Below the pieces are notes generated by a model. It had not been told where the DNA came from and did not search any database. It saw only the letters and a program-made list of their open reading frames with translations. Below are positions 1-6,552 of a DNA stretch of 40,763 nucleotides, piece after piece (position 1 is the stretch's first letter; each line of letters opens with the position of its first letter). The position numbers were made by a program, and so were the translations under genes. The DNA is from a candidate division WS1 bacterium (GTDB taxonomy: Bacteria; Armatimonadota; Zipacnadia; Zipacnadales; UBA5352), in contig JAAYJW010000373.1 in NCBI GenBank assembly GCA_012522765.1, positions 1 through 40,763 on the forward strand, read 5' to 3'.

Positions 1-1356
1 ATCGATGACCTCGGGTGGCGCGATCTCACCTGCTACGGCAGCACATTCTACGAGACCCCGAACCTCGACCGGCTCGCGCGGCAGGGGATGCTCTTCACCG
101 ACGCCTACGCCTCCTGCCCGGTCTGCTCGCCGACACGCGCCAGCCTGCAGACCGGGCGCTATCCCGCGCGCCATGGCGTCACGAACTTCCTCAAGGGCCG
201 GGCGCGCGGAAAGCTCGTCGAGCCCGAGTATGCCGATCACATGCCGCTGGAGGACTACACGATCGCGCAGGCCCTTGGCGACGCGGGCTATCAGACGTGG
301 CATGTCGGCAAGTGGCACCTCGGCGCGGACGAGCAGTATTGGCCGCAAAATCGCGGCTATGACGTCAATGTCGCCGGCTGCGCCCGCGGTATGCCCAGCA
401 AGGGCTACTTCAGCCCATGGGAGATCCCGATGCTGGAGGATGGCCCCGAGGGCGAGTATCTCACCGACCGCCTGACGGATGAGGCGATCAAGCTCGTGGA
501 GACCTCCGGCGACCGCCCGTTCTTCCTGCACATGGCCTACTACACGGTGCATGTGCCGATCCAGGGCAAGCCCGAGCATGTGGAGCGCTTCCGTGAGAAG
601 GCGGCGTCGCTCAAGCTCGATCAGATCGACCCGTTCGTGGAGGGCGAGCAGTTCCCTTGCGAGCACAAGCGCGAGCAGCGCCTCCAGCGCCGGATGCTGC
701 AGTCGGACCCGGCCTATGCCGCGATGGTCTGGTCGATGGATGAGAACATCGGGCGGCTGCTGCAGGCGGTGGAGGATGCCGGGCAGAGCGACAACACGAT
801 CGTCTTCTTCACCTCAGACAACGGCGGCCTCGCGACCGCCGAGGGCGCGCCCACCTGCAACTTCCCGCTCCACGAGGGCAAGGGCTGGATGTACGAGGGC
901 GGCACGCGTGAGCCGCTGATCGTCCACTGGCCGGGCGTCACGCAGCCCGGCAGCCAGTGCTCGGTACCGGTGACCACCCCCGACTTCTACCCGACGATGC
1001 TCGAGATGGCGGGCGCGGACCTGATCCCGGAGCAGCACATGGACGGAGTGAGCATCGCGCCGCTGCTGCGCGGAGCCGATTCGCTCGGCCGCGAGGCGAT
1101 CTACTGGCACTACCCGCACTACGGCAACCAGGGCGGCACGCCGGGATCGTCCGTACGCTCCGGCGACTGGAAGCTGATCGAGTTCTATGAGGACAGCCGG
1201 CTTGAGCTTTACAACCTCAGCAGCGACCCGAGCGAGACGCAGAACCTCGCCCATGAGCGCCCGGAGATCGCGCAGGAGCTTCACGAAATGCTGCGCTCGT
1301 GGCGGGCGGAGATCGGCGCCGACCTGCCGACGCCGAACCCGGAGTGGTCGAGTTGA
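1..1356 (+). CDS. Sulfatase (formylglycine-dependent), 5' end cut off
   Basis: This is a type I sulfatase, which hydrolyses sulfate esters, probably on a sulfated glycan. The reading frame is open from base 1, so the start codon and any signal peptide lie outside the window; 451 residues are visible. The first residues (IDDLGW) are the metal-binding Asp pair. The CSPTR motif, with its Cys codon at 124-126, is the C-x-P-x-R site that a maturase converts to formylglycine. Further hallmarks are VGKWHLG (Lys/His of the active site), FFTSDNGG (second metal site) and GGTREPLIVHWPG. The C-terminus ends in the usual sulfatase subdomain. The stop overlaps the likely TTG start of the next gene, so the two are probably translated together. 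Substrate cannot be read from the sequence. Family assignment is firm. Confidence 0.95.
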   Translation: MDDLGWRDLTCYGSTFYETPNLDRLARQGMLFTDAYASCPVCSPTRASLQTGRYPARHGVTNFLKGRARGKLVEPEYADHMPLEDYTIAQALGDAGYQTWHVGKWHLGADEQYWPQNRGYDVNVAGCARGMPSKGYFSPWEIPMLEDGPEGEYLTDRLTDEAIKLVETSGDRPFFLHMAYYTVHVPIQGKPEHVERFREKAASLKLDQIDPFVEGEQFPCEHKREQRLQRRMLQSDPAYAAMVWSMDENIGRLLQAVEDAGQSDNTIVFFTSDNGGLATAEGAPTCNFPLHEGKGWMYEGGTREPLIVHWPGVTQPGSQCSVPVTTPDFYPTMLEMAGADLIPEQHMDGVSIAPLLRGADSLGREAIYWHYPHYGNQGGTPGSSVRSGDWKLIEFYEDSRLELYNLSSDPSETQNLAHERPEIAQELHEMLRSWRAEIGADLPTPNPEWSS

Positions 1357-2294
1357 GCGTGGACCGCTACACGGGCTGCCTCTTCGGCCTCGCGATCGGC
1401 GACGCCCTCGGGATGCCGACGGAGTTCCTGAGCCTCGACGCTATCCGGGCGCGCTTCGGCCCCGACGGAGTCACTAACCTCGAGGCCGGAAGCTGGCCCG
1501 CCGGTCATTTCACCGATGACACGCAGATGACGCTCGCGCTCGCCGAGGGCCTTCTTGCGGCTGGCCTCGATGCGCCTGTTGACGCCATCATGGCGGAGGT
1601 TGCAGGAGAGTTCGTCTCATGGGCGGAGGATCCCATCGGTGGCCGTCGCGCTCCGGGCAATGCGTGCATGAACGGCTGCCGAAATCTCGCGGCAGGTGTT
1701 CCGTGGCGCGAGGCAGGAGTGGCGCACAGCAAGGGCTGCGGCACGGCTATGCGCGCGGCACCGATCGGTCTCGCCTGGCCCGGAGACTACGAGCGCATCC
1801 GGCAGGTCGGCATTGCGCAAAGCCTCGCCACGCACGGGCATCCATGCGCGCTCGCGGGATCGGTCGCGGTCGCCGCGCTCGTGAGCATGGCGCTTGAGCA
1901 CGAAGAGCCTGATCAGATGCTGGAGCAGACGCTCGCAATGACAGGGGAGATCAGCCACGAGTTCGTGGAGCGCCTGCATCGAGTGCCGGAGGCGCTGCAA
2001 AGCGACCCGCAGGACGCGTGGCGGCTGCTGGGGGAGGCATGGGTGGCCGAGGAGGCGGTTGCGGGCGCGCTATACTGCTTCCTGCGCAGCCCGGACGACT
2101 ACCGCGCGACGGTGCTCAGCGCAGCAAACACCGATGGCGACAGCGATTCGCTGGCCTGCATCGCGGGAGCGATCTCCGGAGCATACAACGGCATCAATGC
2201 GATCCCCGAGGACTGGCGAGTAAAGGTCGAGCGCGGGGAGGATCTGCAGAGTGTGGCGGAGCGGCTCTTCCAGTCAGTCGACCGCCAAAGCTGA
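1353..2294 (+). CDS. ADP-ribosylglycohydrolase family protein
   Basis: Members of this family remove ADP-ribose from proteins or small molecules, using two metal ions held by Asp residues. The protein shows the family order: GLAIGDALGMPTEF near the N-terminus, FTDDTQM (TDDT metal motif), SKGCGTAMRAAPIGL in the middle, THGHPCALAG, and NTDGDSDSLACIAGAISGAY near the C-terminus, which matches the usual GGDTDT-IAGAI site with DGDSDS. I place the start at TTG 1353, which overlaps the sulfatase stop and has GGAG eight bases upstream; GTG 1359 is an alternative. It is 313 residues, normal for the family, with no signal peptide, so cytoplasmic. Its link to a sulfatase suggests a role in catabolism or its control, but the true substrate is unknown. 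Confidence 0.9.
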   Translation: MSVDRYTGCLFGLAIGDALGMPTEFLSLDAIRARFGPDGVTNLEAGSWPAGHFTDDTQMTLALAEGLLAAGLDAPVDAIMAEVAGEFVSWAEDPIGGRRAPGNACMNGCRNLAAGVPWREAGVAHSKGCGTAMRAAPIGLAWPGDYERIRQVGIAQSLATHGHPCALAGSVAVAALVSMALEHEEPDQMLEQTLAMTGEISHEFVERLHRVPEALQSDPQDAWRLLGEAWVAEEAVAGALYCFLRSPDDYRATVLSAANTDGDSDSLACIAGAISGAYNGINAIPEDWRVKVERGEDLQSVAERLFQSVDRQS

Positions 2295-2376
2295 AGTCTT
2301 CGGCGGTCATGCCCGGGCTGCAGGAGGTATACGCGCGAGGCAAGCGGGTGGCCATGCACAGGTAGGGGGCAATACG

Positions 2377-2405
2377 CGGGCCCCGACCGAGTTGGCCGGG
2401 GCCCG
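2377..2405. terminator. GC-rich hairpin between convergent genes, candidate terminator
   Basis: A perfect 9-bp inverted repeat (CGGGCCCCG / CGGGGCCCG) with an 11-base loop sits between the stops of the ADP-ribosylglycohydrolase (+) and the small secreted protein (-). There is no T-run on either side, so it is not a classical intrinsic terminator, but its location between convergent genes and its strength suggest transcription ends here in both directions. Confidence 0.5.
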
Positions 2406-2432
2406 AAATGGCCTCATGAAGTGCGTTCCCTG

Positions 2433-2813
2433 TCAGCGATCGTACTTGCGATAGTCTACGTCTATCTTGCCATTGGGATCCATGCGAATGATGAGGCCAC
2501 CATCTCGATCGTACTTTCGGGTCTTCTCGGACTCGTATCGCCAGTCGCGAGTGTCCATGTAGCGCCCATCGCGGTAGCGATCACGGTCGCGGTTCATCTT
2601 CTTGCGCTGCCCGGGCGGGATCCACTGTCCGCGATGCATCGCCTGGCCGGGTGGTAGCCACTGCTGCTGGCAGCGTTGACAATCCCTCTGCGCGTAGCGT
2701 TCGTACTGATGCGCCTCGCACTTCCATGGGTCCGCATCTGCCGCCTGAGGCACGGCGAATACCATCACCGCCGCAACTGCCACCAGTGCTCCGATCTGTA
2801 TGAGGCTTCTCAT
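2433..2813 (-). CDS. Small secreted Cys-containing hypothetical protein
   Basis: I do not recognise this family. The 126-residue protein starts at ATG 2813, which has GAGGGA seven bases upstream; an in-frame ATG at 2819 is less well placed. Residues 1-27 form a signal peptide (hydrophobic core LIQIGALVAVAAVMVFAV, cleavage near ADA). The mature part begins with three cysteines (C32, C45, C48), then a short internal repeat, QWLPPGQ and QWIPPGQ, at about residues 51-69. A strongly charged Arg/Asp/Tyr-rich tail follows (residues 70-126). The repeat-plus-charged-tail design recalls small periplasmic RcnB-like proteins, but the match is only in style. It stands alone, behind a palindrome-containing 142-base spacer. 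Confidence 0.7.
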   Translation of the reverse strand: MRSLIQIGALVAVAAVMVFAVPQAADADPWKCEAHQYERYAQRDCQRCQQQWLPPGQAMHRGQWIPPGQRKKMNRDRDRYRDGRYMDTRDWRYESEKTRKYDRDGGLIIRMDPNGKIDVDYRKYDR

Positions 2814-2879
2814 CTGCATTCCCTCGCTCCCTTGCCGCGGATGCCACTCCAACTGCGACCGTCACTTCCCGCGCGCTTA

Positions 2880-2898
2880 TTACTATGCACTGTAGTAA
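2880..2898. promoter_or_regulatory. AT-rich palindrome, candidate operator
   Basis: TTACTA and TAGTAA flank a 7-base spacer, making a 19-base imperfect palindrome that stands out in a GC-rich spacer. It lies 67 bases upstream of the start of the small secreted protein at 2813, where its promoter should be. The half TGTAGTA resembles half-sites bound by BlaI/MecI/CopY-type repressors, but the other half (TACTATG) does not match that consensus. Confidence 0.35.
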
Positions 2899-2955
2899 AT
2901 ACCCGCGGGACCGCGCCGGTAAACATCTTCACGAGAATCGAGGGGAGAGATTACC

Positions 2956-3549
2956 TCACCGCACGCCGCTAAGTGCGCTGCGCAGGGCTGAGATCTGCCG
3001 GTTGACCGCGTGCCACTGCGAGGAGCCGAACTGAAGCCGCGAGCGCTGTCCCTCCAGAAGCCGAATCTGTGCCTCCATGGAGCGCCTGTACTCGGGGCCG
3101 AAGGATTGTCCCGCGCGTTGCTGCTGCTGCCAGGCGGACGACACGCGGCCGTAGTCGTACCATGAGGAGGAGCCGAACTGCTGCTCGCGCCGCCGGGTGT
3201 CCATCAGCCGCTGACCGGTTCGCAGGCTCTCCTGCCGGGCGCGCTCGTAGTCACCCTGCCTGCGGCTGATCTCTGTCTCGCGCCCGAAGCTGATCGCGCT
3301 GTCGAGGCTGCGGAGCGAGGAGCGCTCGCTCTCCAGCGCGGAGATGCTGTTGCGCAACTGCCAGTAAAGCTGTCCGCCGAACTCCGCGGCGCGCAGTTGC
3401 CCCTGCAGCACACGCAGTTCAGCGTCAATGACCCGCTGCCGGTCGCGCGCCTGGTTGCGAAGCTGCCGGTAGTCGTCGGCCCATGCGGGCGCGAGCAAAC
3501 CAGCGCCGACGCATACAATCATTACGATGATCGCCGCCCGAAGCCTCAT
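2956..3549 (-). CDS. Secreted coiled-coil protein with internal Phe-Gly repeats
   Basis: The family is not recognised. The protein is 197 residues from ATG 3549, which has AGGTGA six bases upstream. Residues 1-24 are a signal peptide ending in AWA. The rest is rich in Arg, Gln, Ser and Leu and predicted mostly helical, likely coiled coil. Five Phe-Gly anchors recur at residues 57, 88, 125, 150 and 174. Several are followed by an aromatic residue and then a Leu/Ser/Arg stretch (for example FGGQLYW and FGSSQWHAVNRQISALRSAL), so the protein probably arose by duplication of a unit of about 25-35 residues. No catalytic motif is seen; a structural or envelope role is a guess. It lies 142 bases upstream of the small secreted protein on the same strand. 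Confidence 0.7.
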   Translation of the reverse strand: MRLRAAIIVMIVCVGAGLLAPAWADDYRQLRNQARDRQRVIDAELRVLQGQLRAAEFGGQLYWQLRNSISALESERSSLRSLDSAISFGRETEISRRQGDYERARQESLRTGQRLMDTRRREQQFGSSSWYDYGRVSSAWQQQQRAGQSFGPEYRRSMEAQIRLLEGQRSRLQFGSSQWHAVNRQISALRSALSGVR

Positions 3550-3595
3550 CCCGCTCACCTCGTGGTGAGTTGTCACTGCTCAGTCTACGGATGCG

Positions 3596-4354
3596 TCAGT
3601 TCATCCACTCGCGCAGTTCGTCCGCAAGCTTGCCGCAGATCTCGTCAAACAGGGCCTCTGCGCTGTCTTTATTGACCACGCTGGCGAGTTCCGGGTTCCA
3701 TCTGTAGTGCTCACGCGCCATGAAGTCTGTCACCGCGCGCCGCGCCTCGTGGCTCAGGCCACGGGAGTAGAGCCACGGATCGCAGCCCTCGTACTTCGGC
3801 AGCAGCGTGTCCTCCGGATCGAAACGGTCGAGATGCACCGCGTTCGGATCGGCGGCCAGCAGTTCCGCCGCCTCATCCGGCCCCGCGTGGCCGCCGCCCA
3901 TGGATGCCTCGAACGGCCCCTGCGGAGCGGGCTTCACGAGTATCTTCACGCCGGCGTCGCTGGCATAGCGCTCCGCCGCGCCCTGCCACGAGTCGACCTG
4001 CATCCGCCCCGCGTGCGACAGGTGGACGAAGATGTACCGGAAGCCGCACTTCTCAAGCTCCCGGTAAAGCTCGAGCGCCACCTGCCGCACAAGTTGCGGC
4101 GTGAAGCTGATCGTCCCACGCCAGTTGCAGAAGCCGGGTGCGGCTACCCACGTGGCGGGCAGCACAACTCCCCCACCGAGGCGCGTTGCGACCTCCGTGC
4201 AGATGGCATCGCCGCGCAGGTAGTCCGAGCCGCAGGTCATGTGCGGCCCGTGCCACTCCAGCGAACCTGCCGGGACAATCGCCAGCGGGAGTCGCTTGAT
4301 GGCCGCGTCAAGCTCATTCGGCGTCATCATTGTCCAGCGGACCTCAGGACTCAT
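3596..4354 (-). CDS. Creatininase-family metal-dependent amidohydrolase
   Basis: The creatininase family covers zinc-dependent enzymes that open cyclic amides or remove formyl and other amide groups. The metal ligands are visible: E33, H35 and D44 in SLEWHGPHMTCGSD, H114 in HLSHAG (usually NGHGGN), and E161 in GGHAGPDEAAE. The length, 252 residues, is normal. The start is ATG 4354, with GGAGG nine bases upstream; the long upstream extension of the frame overlaps the next gene and lacks conservation. There is no signal peptide, so it is cytoplasmic. It follows the GH20-like glycosidase by 16 bases, almost certainly in one operon, so it may process an amide-bearing sugar or amine released by that enzyme. 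The actual substrate is unknown. Confidence 0.88.
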   Translation of the reverse strand: MSPEVRWTMMTPNELDAAIKRLPLAIVPAGSLEWHGPHMTCGSDYLRGDAICTEVATRLGGGVVLPATWVAAPGFCNWRGTISFTPQLVRQVALELYRELEKCGFRYIFVHLSHAGRMQVDSWQGAAERYASDAGVKILVKPAPQGPFEASMGGGHAGPDEAAELLAADPNAVHLDRFDPEDTLLPKYEGCDPWLYSRGLSHEARRAVTDFMAREHYRWNPELASVVNKDSAEALFDEICGKLADELREWMN

Positions 4355-4370
4355 TCGCAAGCGCCTCCGT

Positions 4371-6440
4371 TCACTTCCGCCCGCGCTGCGCGATCTCGTT
4401 CTCGATGAACCACTCGATCTGCGACCAGTCGCGGCTTCCGCCGGCCACGTCCGCAAGCTGCTCGCTCAGGAAGCCGAGGAACTCCCAGAGCACCGACATG
4501 TCGCGCAGATACGAGGGCACGAGGTAGTGCGGCTTGTTGCGCTCCATCAGCGCCATGGCATCCACCACCGACGCGCGAGCGCAATCGACCTCCCGCGCCA
4601 GTCCGCGCGCGTCGTACTGCTCCGCCGCGCGGCCATTCGCAACATTGAAGACCTGCGACATCGCGTAGAAGGCGTGGCCGTGGCACTCGATGCGCGCTGC
4701 CTCACAGGCCATGTTGCGCGACAGGTCATCACCGCGGCCCTCCAGCAGCATGCGGGCCCTGCGCCCGACCTCCTGCAGCATCAGCAGGTCCTCCTGCAGG
4801 TTACAGACGGCCTCGAGCGCCTCGAGCGGATACTCGCGCGGCCAGGGCTTGCCGGGGCGCTGGTAGGTGTACGCGTAGTACCAGATCGGGCCGAAACCGG
4901 CGGTCTGAGCGGCGCGATCAAGCAGTCGCCGCGCCTCCAGCAGGTCGCCATCGCCGCGCACTGCCGCCCACTTCTCCTCAAACAGGTGTACCGGCCCCGC
5001 GCCGCGGTTGTTCCAGGCATACTCCGCAAGCGCATCGAACTCCAGCCCCCACGCAGGGTCGAAGACCGAGTATGACGCCGCGCCCTCAGCGCGTTCTGTG
5101 TGCGCGCGCTGGAGCATCTTCTCCGTGTTCCGCTGCCGAGGATCCCAGCGCGACCAGTTGTAGTAGCAACTCATCGGCTTGACCCAGCTTCGCACGCCGT
5201 AGCCCATCTTCGGGTCCGCCTGCGGATTGATGCTCTCGTTGGAGTACCACCACCAGTCGATGATGACGTGGTCGATGAGACCTTCCGCGCGCAGGCGTTC
5301 GACGAACGCCTCATCCCAGGCCGCCATGTGCCGGGTGAACTGGTCGTTGTAGATGACCACGTTCTGCACGCCCAGCGAGACGAGGTGCTTCGCAAGCGTC
5401 ATCGCCCAGTCCTGGAACTGCTTCTCCTTCGGAATCTCGCTGCATTTTGCACAGCGGCAGAACTTCGTCCCGACCTCATCAAGCTGGATGTGAAAGGTAT
5501 GCACCCCGTTGGGCTTGAGATAGGTCTCGTACATGTGCCCGTACCAACTCTTCACGAACTCCACCACGTCGGGGTTGCTGAGACAGTAGCCGAACTCCTC
5601 CGGCTCTCCCGTCTCCGTTTTCGCGGCAAACTCCGGGATCAGCCGCGGGATGAGCGTGTTGTGTCCGAGGCTGTTCACGTAGGGAATGACCTCGACGCCA
5701 CGCTGCCGGCCGTAGGCGACGATCTCGCCGAAGAAATCCTGCGCGAAGATCGGCGGCAGGTAGGTGATCTCCTTCTCCGCATGCTCGGTCGGCGAATACC
5801 AGCGGATGGTCCACTCGCGCTTGAGTTCCGGATGACCCGGCACCGGCACATTGATCCACTCCGTGATGGTGCCGTCATACTGTACGCACCAGCAGCCGTA
5901 GAGGCCGATGCCGAGGTTGTTGAGCTTCCGCTCGGCGAGGTAGTCAACGACATCCTTCCAGTCGTCAAGCTCCATCAGGTCCGGCCCCCACTTATCCTCC
6001 ACGAAGACGCCGCGCGTCCGCAGCATCGGCCAGTCCACGATCTTCGCAGGTGGGATCGCGCCACCGTCAGGGATGCGCGAGAGCACCTCTCCGAGCGTCC
6101 TCAGGCCCCAGCGCACGCCGTCTTCAGCCCGCGCGGTCAGCTCAGCGCCAGCGCTCCCGATGCTCAGTTCATACGCCTCATCGAGCGCCTCCTCAGGCAC
6201 CTCGGCGGGCGCGAATTCCGCTTTGATCGCAACCTTCACCTCGTAGTCCATCCCCCGCAGGGCCTCCGCAATCCAATCCGCGAAAGCTTCGACTGACGGA
6301 TCGCTGCCGAGCGGCGTCTCGCGCTGAGCGGGCCGGGCGACGTTGCCGGCGTAAAGCTCAACGTGCTGCGGCTCGGGGATGATACACGGGAAACGCTTCG
6401 CGGCATCGGTGGTGGCGGGTCTCAGATCGTTTCGGGCCAT
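4371..6440 (-). CDS. GH20-like (hexosaminidase-type) glycoside hydrolase
   Basis: The 689-residue protein resembles family 20 beta-N-acetylhexosaminidases. It has an N-terminal GH20b-type domain (about residues 20-125, ending in DGVRWGLRTLGEVL) and a barrel beginning at DWPMLRTRGV. The motif HIQLDEVGT puts an Asp-Glu pair (D321, E322) where GH20 enzymes carry the catalytic DE, though the usual preceding GGDE is QLDE. A CxCxxC cluster (C328, C330, C333) follows at once, as in DUF4838-type relatives. There is no signal peptide, so it probably acts in the cytoplasm on imported oligosaccharides. ATG 6440 has AAGGAG nine bases upstream. It heads the short operon with the creatininase-family gene. 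Fold assignment is good; activity on N-acetylhexosamine is inferred. Confidence 0.8.
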   Translation of the reverse strand: MARNDLRPATTDAAKRFPCIIPEPQHVELYAGNVARPAQRETPLGSDPSVEAFADWIAEALRGMDYEVKVAIKAEFAPAEVPEEALDEAYELSIGSAGAELTARAEDGVRWGLRTLGEVLSRIPDGGAIPPAKIVDWPMLRTRGVFVEDKWGPDLMELDDWKDVVDYLAERKLNNLGIGLYGCWCVQYDGTITEWINVPVPGHPELKREWTIRWYSPTEHAEKEITYLPPIFAQDFFGEIVAYGRQRGVEVIPYVNSLGHNTLIPRLIPEFAAKTETGEPEEFGYCLSNPDVVEFVKSWYGHMYETYLKPNGVHTFHIQLDEVGTKFCRCAKCSEIPKEKQFQDWAMTLAKHLVSLGVQNVVIYNDQFTRHMAAWDEAFVERLRAEGLIDHVIIDWWWYSNESINPQADPKMGYGVRSWVKPMSCYYNWSRWDPRQRNTEKMLQRAHTERAEGAASYSVFDPAWGLEFDALAEYAWNNRGAGPVHLFEEKWAAVRGDGDLLEARRLLDRAAQTAGFGPIWYYAYTYQRPGKPWPREYPLEALEAVCNLQEDLLMLQEVGRRARMLLEGRGDDLSRNMACEAARIECHGHAFYAMSQVFNVANGRAAEQYDARGLAREVDCARASVVDAMALMERNKPHYLVPSYLRDMSVLWEFLGFLSEQLADVAGGSRDWSQIEWFIENEIAQRGRK

Positions 6441-6552
6441 CGTATGTCACTCCTTGAGTTGTCGAACTGAACCCGGTGCGTCCGCAATGCGTGATGTCTC
6501 TCGCGCGATCCGCAGGCGATCCATACGAGGTGCCTCTCCGCTCGCTCGCGAC

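Noticed and set aside
5100-6296. 398-residue open frame opposite the GH20-like gene
   Set aside because: His/Arg/Asp-rich shadow without domains; the GH20-like protein on the other strand is clear.
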